Origin: Aeromicrobium sp. Root344
Lineage (GTDB): Bacteria > Actinomycetota > Actinomycetes > Propionibacteriales > Nocardioidaceae
Assembly: GCF_001425755.1 (NCBI RefSeq)
Contig: NZ_LMDH01000001.1
Coordinates: forward strand, 3,744,808-3,808,807
Reading direction: 5' to 3'
Length of the DNA stretch: 64,000 nt
The translations under genes were made by a program, and so were the position numbers. The notes under the pieces were generated by a model. It searched no databases, was not told the DNA's origin, and saw only the letters and a list, made by a program, of their open reading frames with translations. Shown one piece after another: positions 8,246 through 16,859 of this stretch (position 1 is its first letter; the number at the start of each line of letters is the position of its first letter).

Positions 8246-9160
8246 TCAGGGCCGGATGACCGCCAGCGCTTGGTCGACGAGGTCGTCGGCGTCGTACGGC
8301 AGCCAGTGGATCCGCGGGTCCTTGCGGAACAGACGATCCTGGCGCCGCGCGAACTTCCGCGTGCCCGTGACCGTCGCCTCGCGCGCCTCGTCCTCGCTCA
8401 TCTCGCCTCGCAGGAAGGCGAGGATCTGCTGATAGCCCAGCGCCCGGCTGGCCGTGAAACCGTCCTCGAGCCCGGTCGCCCGCAACGCGCGAACCTCGTC
8501 GACGAAGCCGGCAGCCCACATCGCATCGACCCGTGCTGCCAGGCGTACGTCGAGGACGGGGCGCGGGACGTCGAGGCCCAGCATCGTCAGGCCGCCGAAC
8601 ACCGACTCGTACGCCGGCATCGTCGCGACGAACGGCTCCCCCGTCAGCTCGATGACCTCGAGTGCCCGCACGAGCCGTCGTTCATTGGTCGGCAGGATCT
8701 GCGCCGCCGCTGCGGGATCGCGCGCTGCGAGCTCGGCATGGAGGGCTTCTGCGCCACGGGTGGCGAGCGCGGCCTTCCACCGGTCCCGTACGTCCGGGTC
8801 GGTGCCGGGGAAGTCGAGCCGGTCGAGGATCGCACGGACATACAGCGCCGACCCACCCACGACGATCGGCGTGACGCCGCGCCGATGGCAGTCCATGATC
8901 GCCGCACGGGCCCAGGTCTGGAACTCCGCCACCGCGGCGGACTGCGTCACGTCCAGCACGTCGAAGAGGTGGTGCGGTATGCCGCCGCGTTCGGCGACCG
9001 AGGGTTTCGCGGTGCCGATGTCCATGCCGCGATAGAGCTGCATCGAGTCGGCGTTGACGATCTCGGCACCGCCGAGGCGCTGCGCGAGCGCGACGGCCAG
9101 CGACGACTTGCCGGACGCGGTCGGTCCGACGACGGTCACGACGCGTTCGGACACAGACAT
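8246..9160 (-). CDS. miaA: tRNA dimethylallyltransferase
   Basis: MiaA transfers a dimethylallyl group to the N6 of adenosine 37 in tRNAs that read U-starting codons. The product is the substrate of MiaB, also in this window. The P-loop GPTASGKSSLAVALAQRL lies close to the N-terminus, followed by IVNADSMQLYRGMDIGTAKP, the signature of the family. TRKFARRQDRLFRKD near the C-terminus is the tRNA-binding segment. The frame is open to 9220, but the ATG at 9160 (MSVSERVVTVVGPTASGKS) puts the P-loop at the usual distance and gives 304 residues, so it is chosen. Confidence 0.93.
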   Translation of the reverse strand: MSVSERVVTVVGPTASGKSSLAVALAQRLGGAEIVNADSMQLYRGMDIGTAKPSVAERGGIPHHLFDVLDVTQSAAVAEFQTWARAAIMDCHRRGVTPIVVGGSALYVRAILDRLDFPGTDPDVRDRWKAALATRGAEALHAELAARDPAAAAQILPTNERRLVRALEVIELTGEPFVATMPAYESVFGGLTMLGLDVPRPVLDVRLAARVDAMWAAGFVDEVRALRATGLEDGFTASRALGYQQILAFLRGEMSEDEAREATVTGTRKFARRQDRLFRKDPRIHWLPYDADDLVDQALAVIRP

Positions 9161-9238
9161 GGGCAAAGTCTCGCAGTAGTGTGTGGAACCACGCGGGGGC
9201 GGCCGTCCCCCATTTCTCATGAAACAAGGAGGGAAGCC

Positions 9239-9454
9239 ATGGGTTTCCTCGACAAGTTCAAGAAGCAGGCCCCTCAGCTCAAGGAAAAGGCAGCTGACCT
9301 GGCCAAGAGCCAGAACGACAAGATCGACGCCGGCATCGACAAGGCGGCCGACGCGGTCAACAAGGCCACCAAGGGCAAGTACGAGGACAAGATCGACGCC
9401 GCCGCCGACAAGGCTCAGGACGGCGTCGACAAGCTCGCCGAGGACGGCAAGTAG
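9239..9454 (+). CDS. Small MT0933-like antitoxin-family protein
   Basis: A 71-residue, highly charged, alpha-helical protein rich in Lys, Asp and Ala. It starts MGFLDKFKKQAPQLKEKAAD and has two related segments, DKIDAGIDKAADAVNKAT and DKIDAAADKAQDGVDKL, that look like an internal repeat. This resembles the mycobacterial MT0933 antitoxin family, a grouping based on sequence only. A strong Shine-Dalgarno (AAGGAGGG, 9227-9234) precedes the ATG at 9239. No toxin gene lies beside it, so an antitoxin role is doubtful and a stress or structural protein is possible. The stop directly abuts the stop of the convergent LigB-like gene. Confidence 0.8.
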   Translation: MGFLDKFKKQAPQLKEKAADLAKSQNDKIDAGIDKAADAVNKATKGKYEDKIDAAADKAQDGVDKLAEDGK

Positions 9455-10096
9455 CTAGCTGAGCACCCAGTCGGCGACCCAGTAGCCGACGCCGAAGGGC
9501 GCCACGTCGACGCGCAGGTTCGCGACGATGTCGGCGCCCTTCGCCAGCTCTCCGAGGGTTCGCAGGGCCGGCACGCCCGCAGCCCACAGCTCAGCACCCA
9601 GCTCGACGTCGAGGGCGGCCAGCGCCTCCGCGTCACCGGCCGCGAGCGCAGCGGCGATCGAGGCGTCGAACGCCTCCGCCCGCTCGTCGAGGAAGCCCGG
9701 CGCCGTGGTCGACCGCTTCGCACTGCCGTCGGCCATCACCAGGAGCGCAGCACCGTCGGCATCGGGCACGCCGGTCGAGTACGTCCGCGGGCCCGACCAT
9801 CCAGCCCGATCCAGCAACCAGGCTCCCACGGCGAGGCTGAGCGGCAGGTCCGAGCCCGGCCCGCCCACGTGGAGGTCGAGGCCGTACGCCGCGAACGTCC
9901 CTCCGGCGGACTCATCGGAGTCCGCCGCCAGGTCGCCGGTGCCGAGCACGACGATGCGCTCAGCCCCACGCCCGAGCAGCACCGACACCGCGGCATCGCA
10001 CGCGGAGCGCAGGGCCGCCAGGTCGTCCGCCGCTCCTGAGGCAATCGCCGGGATGATCATCGGCGGGTGCGGGCACACGGCAGCTGCGAGGATCAC
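9455..10096 (-). CDS. LigB-like class III extradiol dioxygenase-fold protein
   Basis: The 213-residue protein begins MILAAAVCPHPPMIIPAIAS, where the CPHPP His matches the N-terminal metal-ligand strand of the LigB/Memo fold. Homologues are commonly found between miaB and miaA in actinobacteria, as here. Their function is not established and no aromatic-catabolism genes lie nearby, so a true ring-cleavage activity should not be assumed. The C-terminal half is Ala/Glu-rich and helical. It probably starts at 10096, and its stop codon touches that of the upstream small protein with no gap. Confidence 0.7.
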   Translation of the reverse strand: MILAAAVCPHPPMIIPAIASGAADDLAALRSACDAAVSVLLGRGAERIVVLGTGDLAADSDESAGGTFAAYGLDLHVGGPGSDLPLSLAVGAWLLDRAGWSGPRTYSTGVPDADGAALLVMADGSAKRSTTAPGFLDERAEAFDASIAAALAAGDAEALAALDVELGAELWAAGVPALRTLGELAKGADIVANLRVDVAPFGVGYWVADWVLS

Positions 10097-10132
10097 GGGT
10101 CAGAGGCTACCCGGCCGTGACACGATGGGACC

Positions 10133-10729
10133 GTGTTCGACTCCCGGGGACTGCCTGACTACCCGCCCCCGCACAACGCCTGGCAGTTTCCGCCGCCCAA
10201 GGTGTCGCCACGGTGGAAATGGGTCGCGATCGGCGCGTCCGTCCTCGGCCTCGTCGCCGGCACGACCTTGCTGGTCGTGACCATCGCGGTCGGCTCGTCG
10301 GGCATGGAAGGCGTCATCGACGACCCTGACCTGATCTCCGTCATCGAGTCCCGGTGCGACACGATGACGACCAGGGTCGAGTCGCAGCCGATCCACGGCA
10401 CCGCTCGTCAGCAGGGCGAGTCGATCCTGCGGCAGAATGTCGCGATCAGGGACATGATCTCGGGCATCACCGCCACGGCCGGGCCCAAGCTGCTGGCCGA
10501 CGACCCGCCAAGCACCCAGTGGCTCGCCGACTGGAGCTCGCTGTCCGAAGCGCGCGAGACGTACGCCGAGGCCCTGATGGCCGGTGAGGCCGCGACGCTG
10601 GAGCTGCCGACGGACGATCGCGGCAGGGACATCGACGTACGCATGGAGGACGCGTTCCTCGACGGCTCGACGTGCCGGGTGCCCGAGGTGCTCGTGAACC
10701 CTGAGCCCGACGACGCCTCAGGCGTCTGA
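10133..10729 (+). CDS. Hypothetical membrane-anchored protein
   Basis: The 198-residue product starts at GTG 10133. A Pro-rich cytoplasmic N-terminus (DYPPPHNAWQFPPPK) leads into one transmembrane segment (VAIGASVLGLVAGTTLLVVT), then about 140 extracytoplasmic residues. Two Cys (in ESRCDTM and GSTCRVP) could form a disulfide. No domain was recognised; the layout is common for uncharacterised actinobacterial envelope proteins. It runs divergently from the LigB-like gene and ends two bases before the stop of the glycosylase gene. Confidence 0.75.
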   Translation: MFDSRGLPDYPPPHNAWQFPPPKVSPRWKWVAIGASVLGLVAGTTLLVVTIAVGSSGMEGVIDDPDLISVIESRCDTMTTRVESQPIHGTARQQGESILRQNVAIRDMISGITATAGPKLLADDPPSTQWLADWSSLSEARETYAEALMAGEAATLELPTDDRGRDIDVRMEDAFLDGSTCRVPEVLVNPEPDDASGV

Positions 10730-10731
10730 GC

Positions 10732-11292
10732 TCAGGCGCGCGCGGCGGCCTTCGCGGCCTGCTTGAACGCCCGCACCTTGGCCAACGAGTCGGCGTCGAC
10801 CACGTCGGCCACGGAGCGATAGCCCTTCTTGCCGTAGTCGCCGACGACCGTGGTCCAGCCCGCCGGCTTGACGCCCAGCTGCTTGGCCACCAGCGCGGTG
10901 AAGATCTTGGCCTTCTGCTCCCCGAACCCCGGCAACGCACGGAGCCGCGCCATCAGCGCCTCGCCCGTGCGCGCCTCGGTCCAGATGCGTGAGGCGTCGC
11001 CGTCGTACTCCTCGGCGACGACCTTGGCCAGGGCCTGCAGGCGTCCGGCCATCGACCGGCCGTAGCGGTGGATCGCCGGCGGCGTGGCGCACAAGTCGGC
11101 GAACGCCTCGGGATCCGCGTCGGCGATCGCGGACGGGTCGAGCGTGCCGAAGCGGTCCAGCACCTTGGCCGGCCCGGCGAACGCACGCTCCATCGGGAAC
11201 TGCTGGTCGAGCAGCATGCCGGCGAGCAGGGCGAACGAGTCGTTGGTCAGGACCTCGTCGGCGTGCGGGTCCTGGGCGATGCGGATGGCCAT
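10732..11292 (-). CDS. HhH-GPD-type base-excision repair protein
   Basis: A 186-residue protein. The segment RLRALPGFGEQKAKIFTALV has the helix-hairpin-helix plus G/P loop pattern of the endonuclease III/AlkA superfamily, preceded by FALLAGMLLDQQFPMERAF at the N-terminus, typical of the actinobacterial HhH-GPD group. A catalytic Asp would be expected after the hairpin; GDYGKKGYRSVADVVDAD is a candidate, but I cannot assign it. There are no Fe-S cysteines at the C-terminus, so it is not an endonuclease III. Substrate unknown. It starts at the ATG at 11292. Confidence 0.8.
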   Translation of the reverse strand: MAIRIAQDPHADEVLTNDSFALLAGMLLDQQFPMERAFAGPAKVLDRFGTLDPSAIADADPEAFADLCATPPAIHRYGRSMAGRLQALAKVVAEEYDGDASRIWTEARTGEALMARLRALPGFGEQKAKIFTALVAKQLGVKPAGWTTVVGDYGKKGYRSVADVVDADSLAKVRAFKQAAKAAARA

Positions 11293-11329
11293 GCGCTCAT
11301 CCTCGCACCTGCCGTGGGCTCCGTCACGA

Positions 11330-11962
11330 TCACTCGAGCGGCTGGGTGACCGACAGCATGACGAGCGGGATCGTGACGCGGAGCAGGTCGAGGTCGAGCG
11401 GACGTCGTTCGATGAGCGCCTCTCGCAGCGCCGTGTCGTACGTGCCCATGATGATCGCCGAGGCGTGACTCGCCTGGACTGTCAGCTGCAGCCCGAGGTC
11501 GCGCAGCACCGCGACCATGATCGCCTCGAACTGCGCCCGGACCTCACGCCATGCGTCGTTGAACTCCCGGCCGACGGCATCGTCGCGCACGCCGCGCAGC
11601 TCGAACTCGGCGTGCACGAGATACCACTCGCGATCGGGCGGCTGCAGCTTGAAGAACCGGTCCATGATGACGCCGACCGCCTCGACCGGATCCATGCCGG
11701 CGTACGACTGCGGGTCGGCCGCCTCGCGCAGGATCGCCATCATCAGCTCGCGCTCGCGCCGGAACAGGGCGAGGACGAGATCGTCCTTGCTCGTGAAGTT
11801 GGAGTAGAACGCGCCGCGGGTGAAACCCGCCTCGTCGCAGATGCGCTCGACCGACGCGCCCTGGATGCCTTCGGCGGCCAGCACCGCGCGGGCAGCGTCG
11901 AGGAGCCGCTCGCGGGTCGCGGCGCGCGATCGGGGTGTGGCGGGTGCCGTGTTGCGGGTCAC
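11330..11962 (-). CDS. TetR-family transcriptional repressor
   Basis: A 210-residue regulator starting at GTG 11962. The N-terminal helix-turn-helix reads TRERLLDAARAVLAAEGIQG, then ASVERICDEAGFTRGAFYSN FTSKDDLVLALF, a textbook TetR DNA-binding domain. The rest is the helical ligand and dimerisation domain. It is transcribed divergently from the MMPL-ABC exporter gene with a 58-base gap that carries two inverted repeats. By analogy with other TetR/exporter pairs it probably represses both itself and the exporter and is released by a hydrophobic ligand. Upstream in-frame codons exist but overlap the operators and the divergent gene, so they are not included. Confidence 0.92.
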   Translation of the reverse strand: MTRNTAPATPRSRAATRERLLDAARAVLAAEGIQGASVERICDEAGFTRGAFYSNFTSKDDLVLALFRRERELMMAILREAADPQSYAGMDPVEAVGVIMDRFFKLQPPDREWYLVHAEFELRGVRDDAVGREFNDAWREVRAQFEAIMVAVLRDLGLQLTVQASHASAIIMGTYDTALREALIERRPLDLDLLRVTIPLVMLSVTQPLE

Positions 11963-11977
11963 GCTGCACACTCTACT

Positions 11978-12011
11978 CGATACATTGCTGTATCGGATAC
12001 AAAAGCGTATC
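11978..12011. promoter_or_regulatory. Two tandem inverted repeats, probable TetR operators
   Basis: CGATACA-TTGC-TGTATCG (11978-11995) is a perfect 7-bp inverted repeat. It is followed at once by GATAC-AAAAGC-GTATC (11996-12011), a second inverted repeat built from the same half-site. All four half-sites share GATAC/GTATC. They fill most of the 58-base gap between the divergent TetR and exporter starts and must overlap both promoters. Confidence 0.8.
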
Positions 12012-12020
12012 GTCGCAGGT

Positions 12021-14900
12021 GTGTCGACCTCCCTGTACGCCCTGGGCCGCTGGGCCTTCCGCCACCACCGCCGCGTGCTCGCCGGCTGGGTGGCGATCCT
12101 CGTCCTCGCCGGCGCCGCCGCGCTCGGCCTCGGCTCGGGCACGCAGAACTCGTTCGACATCCCGGGCACCGAGTCGCAGGACGCGATCGACTCCCTCGGG
12201 CGTACGTTCCCCGAGCTGAGCGGCGCGGGCGCCTACGTCGTGGTGGTGGCGCCCAAGGGTCGTACGGTCGACGACCAGCGCACCAAGGAGCTCGTCGGCG
12301 ACGCCATCGCGGGCATGAAGAAGGTCGAAGGGGTCAGCGAGGTCGTCTCGCCCTACTCCGACCAGACGTCGATCGGCATCTCGAAGGACCGCACCGCCGC
12401 GCAGGTCCAGGTGCAGTTCGACCGGGAGCTGACCGCGGTCACCGACGAGGAGCGCTCAGAGCTCGTCGACACCGGCGATGCGCTGCGCGACGCCGGCTAC
12501 ACCGCGTCGTTCGGCGGCGACGTGTTCGCCAACACCGGGCCGCAGCTGTCGATCATCGAGGTCATCGGTGTCGTCATCGCGTTCATCGTGCTCTATCTGA
12601 TGTTCCGTTCGCTGCGGGCGGCGGTCATCCCGATCGTCACGGCGCTCCTGGGCGTCCTCGTGACGAGCGCCCTGACGATCGCCGCGACAGGCTTCATGAC
12701 GATCTCGGCGACCGCTCCCCTGCTGGCCCTGATGATCGGGCTGGCGGTCGGCATCGACTACGCGTTGTTCATCGTCTCGAGGCACCGCGAGCAGCTCGCC
12801 GAAGGACTCGACCCCGAGGAGGCAGCGGCGCGCTCCGTCGCCACGGCCGGCTCGGCCGTCGTGTTCGCCGGTCTGACGGTCATCATCGCCCTGCTCGGCC
12901 TCGCGATCGCCCGCATCCCTTTCCTCACCGTCATGGGCGTGATCGCCGCACTGTCGGTCGTGGTGGCCGTCGCCGTGGCCCTCACGGTGCTCCCGGCGTT
13001 GCTCGGCCGTGCGGGCGGCAAGCTCTCGCCCAGCGCCGCGCACCCGCCGGGAGGGTTCTCCCGCCGCTGGGTCGCGATCACGACCCGGTTTCCCCTGATC
13101 GCGATCTCGATCGTCGTGGTGGGCCTCGGCGTCATGGCGATCCCGTCCCACGCCCTCCAGCTCGCCCTGCCGGACAACGGCACCGCCCCGGCCGGCAGCA
13201 CGCAGCGTCAGGCGTACGACCTGGTCGACCGGCACTTCGGCCCCGGCTACAACGGACCCCTGCTCGTCAGCGTCGACATCATCTCGACCACGGACCCGCT
13301 CGGCGTCGTCGACGACATCGAGGCCGACCTGCGCCGCATGCCCGGCGTGGCGGCGATCGGGCTGGCGACTCCGAACCGTACGGCCGACACCGGCATCATC
13401 CAGGTCATCCCGACGACCGGCGCCACCGATGAGCGCACCACCAACTTGGTCCGCGAGATCCGCGACCGCGAGCCGCAGTGGAAGAAGGAGCACGGCGTCG
13501 ACGTCTCCGTCACGGGGCTGACCGCCGGTGGCATCGACGTCTCCGAACGCCTGCAGGCAGCGCTGCTGCCGTTCGGGCTGGTCGTGGTAGGCCTCTCGGT
13601 GCTGCTCCTGCTGATCGTGTTCCGCTCGCTCGTCGTGCCGCTCAAGGCGACGCTGGGCTTCATCCTGTCGACCGGGGCGTCGTTCGGTGCCGTGGTGGCG
13701 GTGTTCCAGTGGGGCTGGCTCGCCTCAGCGGTGCACCTGGAGCAGACCGGTCCGCTCATCAGCTTCCTGCCGATCATCCTGATGGCCGTGCTGTTCGGGC
13801 TGTCGATGGACTACGAGGTGTTCCTCATGTCCCGGATGAAGGAGGAGTACGTCCGCACGGACGACCCGCACCGCGCCATCGCCGACGGGTTCGTCGGCAG
13901 CTCGCGCGTCGTCACGGCGGCGGCGGTCATCATGCTTGCGGTGTTCGCGGCGTTCGTGCCCGAGGGCGATCCCAGCATCCGGCCGGTGGCGTTCGCGCTG
14001 GCGATCGGCGTGTTCGTCGACGCGTTCTTGATCCGCATGCTGTTCGCGCCCGCCGTGCTCGAGCTGTTCGGCCGCAGGTCGTGGACGCTGCCCGCCTGGC
14101 TCGACGCCCGGCTGCCGCACGTCGACGTCGAGGGCGAAGGGCTGCATCGCCGCGTGCAGCTCCAGGCGTGGCCACGGCCCGACTCGAGCGCTGCCATCAC
14201 CGCCGCCGGCGTCACGGCCTCGGGCCCCGAGGGCACGATCTTCAACGACGTCTGGGTCGAGGTCGACACCGGCGACTGGCTCGTCGTGCACGGCCCGAGC
14301 GGCTCGGGCAAGACCGCGCTGCTCCTCACGCTCGCCGGCCGGATGGCGTTCGACTCCGGGCGTCTGCGCATCGCCGGTCACCTGCTGCCGCAGGAAGCTG
14401 CTGCCGTACGCCATGCCGTCGCGCTGGCCGAGCTCCTCGGGGTCAACGACCTCGAGGACAACCTGACGATCGACCAGCACATCGCGGAGCGACTCTCGAT
14501 CCGGTCGTTCGGCCTCTGGGTCTCGCGCAACCGCATCACCCCCGTCCTCGCCGAGCTCAACCACGCCCTCCAACGCGCCCACGAGGAGGCCGGGCTCACG
14601 TACGACCCCGTGCCCGGCACGACGATCGTGTCGACGCTCACGCGGCTCGAGCGCAAGATGCTCGGCGTCGTGCTCGCACTGACCGAGGACCCGCAGATCG
14701 TGGTGGTCGACGACGTCGACGACCTGCGCGCCGCCGAGGACATCGAGCTGCTCTGGGCCGCACTGGCCTGGCTGCTCGAGGAACGTCGCGTCACGCTCGT
14801 CGCGAGCGTCCAGTCCGCCTCGTCCGCCCCCGAACCGACCAACCGGCTCCACCACCTGGAGCTGGACACCTCCCGCACCCTCCGCGAGTTGATGCTCTGA
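12021..14900 (+). CDS. MMPL/RND-type permease fused to a C-terminal ABC-like ATPase domain
   Basis: One continuous 959-residue frame. Residues 1 to about 700 are an MMPL transporter: TM segment VAILVLAGAAALGLGSG, a porter domain with NSFDIPGTESQDAIDSL, RND motifs such as GLAVGIDYALFIVSRHRE and its C-terminal counterpart FGLSMDYEVFLMSRMKEEYV, and about 12 predicted TM helices. From about 720 an ATP-binding cassette follows: Walker A GPSGSGKT near 757-764 and Walker B PQIVVVDD. The usual LSGGQ is replaced by a TLTRLERK-like segment, the Walker B Glu by Asp and the H-loop His appears missing, so hydrolysis may be weak. GTG 12021 is chosen because it immediately precedes the SLYALGRWAFRHHRR cytoplasmic leader. 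The stop overlaps the next ATG (TGATG). Confidence 0.85.
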   Translation: MSTSLYALGRWAFRHHRRVLAGWVAILVLAGAAALGLGSGTQNSFDIPGTESQDAIDSLGRTFPELSGAGAYVVVVAPKGRTVDDQRTKELVGDAIAGMKKVEGVSEVVSPYSDQTSIGISKDRTAAQVQVQFDRELTAVTDEERSELVDTGDALRDAGYTASFGGDVFANTGPQLSIIEVIGVVIAFIVLYLMFRSLRAAVIPIVTALLGVLVTSALTIAATGFMTISATAPLLALMIGLAVGIDYALFIVSRHREQLAEGLDPEEAAARSVATAGSAVVFAGLTVIIALLGLAIARIPFLTVMGVIAALSVVVAVAVALTVLPALLGRAGGKLSPSAAHPPGGFSRRWVAITTRFPLIAISIVVVGLGVMAIPSHALQLALPDNGTAPAGSTQRQAYDLVDRHFGPGYNGPLLVSVDIISTTDPLGVVDDIEADLRRMPGVAAIGLATPNRTADTGIIQVIPTTGATDERTTNLVREIRDREPQWKKEHGVDVSVTGLTAGGIDVSERLQAALLPFGLVVVGLSVLLLLIVFRSLVVPLKATLGFILSTGASFGAVVAVFQWGWLASAVHLEQTGPLISFLPIILMAVLFGLSMDYEVFLMSRMKEEYVRTDDPHRAIADGFVGSSRVVTAAAVIMLAVFAAFVPEGDPSIRPVAFALAIGVFVDAFLIRMLFAPAVLELFGRRSWTLPAWLDARLPHVDVEGEGLHRRVQLQAWPRPDSSAAITAAGVTASGPEGTIFNDVWVEVDTGDWLVVHGPSGSGKTALLLTLAGRMAFDSGRLRIAGHLLPQEAAAVRHAVALAELLGVNDLEDNLTIDQHIAERLSIRSFGLWVSRNRITPVLAELNHALQRAHEEAGLTYDPVPGTTIVSTLTRLERKMLGVVLALTEDPQIVVVDDVDDLRAAEDIELLWAALAWLLEERRVTLVASVQSASSAPEPTNRLHHLELDTSRTLRELML

Positions 14901-16855
14901 TGATCCCCTCCCCGACCCTCCCCTGGTTCGAGCTCGCCCGGTTCCGCCGCAGCAAGCTGACCCGAGCCGCCGTCATCGCGGTGATGATGGTGCCGCTGTT
15001 CTACGGCGCGCTCTACGTCTGGGCCAACATCAACCCGACAGGCCACCTCGACCACGTACGCGCGGCGGTGGTCAACGAGGACAAGGTCGTCGAGATCACC
15101 GGACGGGACGGCAAGAAGCAGCCCGTGGCGGTCGGCCGGCAGCTCGCCGGCAACCTCGTCAGCAACGACGACAAGGACAACTACGACTGGGTGCTCACCG
15201 ACGCCAAGGACGCCCAGCGCGGCTTGGCGAACGGTCACTACAAGGCCGTCCTGACGATCCCCGCGACCCTGTCGAAGGCGGCGACCTCGACCAGCGGTGA
15301 CCCCGCTGAGGCCGTGCAGGGCAAGCTGGACCTCCGGACCAACGACGCGGTCAACTACATCAACGGCACGATCGCCCAGACGATCCTGCGGGCCGCCAAG
15401 GGCGCGCTCAACGCGCAGGTCACCGAGACCTATCTCGACAACGTCTACCTCAGCTTCTCCGACATCAAGATGGCCCTGTCCGACGCCGCCGACGGAGCCG
15501 GCAAGCTCTCCGACGGAGCCGGCAAGCTTGCGACCGGGGCCAGCGACCTCGCCGACGGCAACCGGCAGCTCGCCGACGGCGCGCGCCAGCTCGACTCCGG
15601 AGCCCGTCAGCTCTCTGGCGGCCTGTCCCAGCTCGACGCGCGGACGTCCGGGCTGCCGGGACAGACGCGGCAGCTCGCCGACGGCGCCCAGCAGGTGTCC
15701 GGCGGGGTCGCCCAGATCAACACGCTCGTGCAGGGCTTCGCCTCGCAGGTCAAGGGCTCGACTGATCAGCTCGTCAGCACCCTGCGCAACGCGGCCGCAC
15801 AGTGCCGCGCGGCCGCTGAACCCGACCCGCCGTTGTGCGCACAGCTGGATGCTGCGGCCGATCGAGCCGGCGACCTCGCCTCGCAGGCGGACGGCTATGC
15901 CGGTCAGACCCAGAAGCTGGCCGACGGCGCGGCGCAGGTGGCCGCCGGCAACGCGAAGCTCGCCAACGCCGTGCCTCAGCTCGTCGAGGCGATCGGCAAG
16001 GCGTCCGGCGGTGCCAAGCAGCTGACGACGGGCACCTCACAGCTCAGTGACGGCGCATCGGACGCGGCCAAGGGAGCCGACCAGCTCTCGGGCGGTGCCG
16101 ATCAGCTGTCAGCGGGTGCGCTCAAGCTGGTCAACGGGCTCGACGACGGCAGCAAGCAGGTGCCGGACTACGACAAGTCCGAGCGCGAGAAGCTCGCCCG
16201 CACGGCCGCCACACCGATCACGGACGCGCCCGAACGGGTCAACCCGGTCAAGAACTACGGCGAGGCCCTCGCGCCGTACTTCATGGCCCTCGCGCTGTGG
16301 GTCGGCGCGATGGCGATCTACCTGCTGCTCCGGCCGCTGTCGGCACGCGCCATCGCGTCGACGACCGGCAGCATCCGCACGGCCCTGGCCGGGTATGTGC
16401 CCGGCGTCGTGCTGTCGTTCGTGCAGGTCGTGCTGCTGCTCGCGGTGCTGCTGGGCGTGCTCCGGATCGACGCCGCCAATCCGGCGCTGCTGCTCGGCGT
16501 CGCGCTGGCCACCGGTGCGGTGTTCACCGCGATCAACCAGATGTTCGTCGCGCTGTTCGGGGGTGCCGGGCGGTTCGCCGCGCTGGTCTTCGTCTGCCTG
16601 CAGCTCACGGCGGCCGGCGGCACGTATCCCATCGAGACCGCTCCCCCGTTCTTCAACGTGCTGCACGGCCTGATGCCCATGACGTACGCCGTGCACGGCT
16701 TCCGCGCCGCCACGGCGGGCGGCGGGACCGGCGTGGCGACGGACTTCGTCGTGCTGGCGCTGATCACGGTGCTCGCCTTGTCGGTCACCGTGCTCGCGGC
16801 TCGACGGCGGCAGACCGTCACGATGACGAGGCTGCACCCCACCCTGCAGGTGTGA
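14900..16855 (+). CDS. YhgE/Pip (phage infection protein-like) ABC-2-type membrane protein
   Basis: A 651-residue protein starting at ATG 14900, overlapping the upstream stop. One N-terminal TM segment (AVIAVMMVPLFYGALYVWAN) is followed by the YhgE signature NINPTGHLDHVRAAVVNEDK. A long extracytoplasmic region has repeats of D-G-A/S-x2-L (for example KLSDGAGKLATGASDLADG, QLADGARQLDSGARQLSGG) that form a coiled coil. At the C-terminus about five TM helices form the ABC-2-like membrane domain. Family members are linked to export of lipids or peptides and to phage adsorption in lactococci. Partnership with the fused ATPase domain just upstream is inferred from coupling and from the usual pairing of YhgE genes with ABC ATPases. 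Confidence 0.88.
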   Translation: MIPSPTLPWFELARFRRSKLTRAAVIAVMMVPLFYGALYVWANINPTGHLDHVRAAVVNEDKVVEITGRDGKKQPVAVGRQLAGNLVSNDDKDNYDWVLTDAKDAQRGLANGHYKAVLTIPATLSKAATSTSGDPAEAVQGKLDLRTNDAVNYINGTIAQTILRAAKGALNAQVTETYLDNVYLSFSDIKMALSDAADGAGKLSDGAGKLATGASDLADGNRQLADGARQLDSGARQLSGGLSQLDARTSGLPGQTRQLADGAQQVSGGVAQINTLVQGFASQVKGSTDQLVSTLRNAAAQCRAAAEPDPPLCAQLDAAADRAGDLASQADGYAGQTQKLADGAAQVAAGNAKLANAVPQLVEAIGKASGGAKQLTTGTSQLSDGASDAAKGADQLSGGADQLSAGALKLVNGLDDGSKQVPDYDKSEREKLARTAATPITDAPERVNPVKNYGEALAPYFMALALWVGAMAIYLLLRPLSARAIASTTGSIRTALAGYVPGVVLSFVQVVLLLAVLLGVLRIDAANPALLLGVALATGAVFTAINQMFVALFGGAGRFAALVFVCLQLTAAGGTYPIETAPPFFNVLHGLMPMTYAVHGFRAATAGGGTGVATDFVVLALITVLALSVTVLAARRRQTVTMTRLHPTLQV

Positions 16856-16859
16856 ACCG

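Noticed and set aside
13478..14899. In-frame extension upstream of the YhgE gene.
   Set aside because: It overlaps the MMPL-ABC gene in another frame and is Arg-rich; the ATG at 14900 overlaps the upstream stop and gives the correct N-terminus.
15480..16140. DNA-level tandem repeats in the YhgE gene.
   Set aside because: They reflect the D-G-A-x2-L coiled-coil periodicity of the protein family and are not exact DNA repeats.
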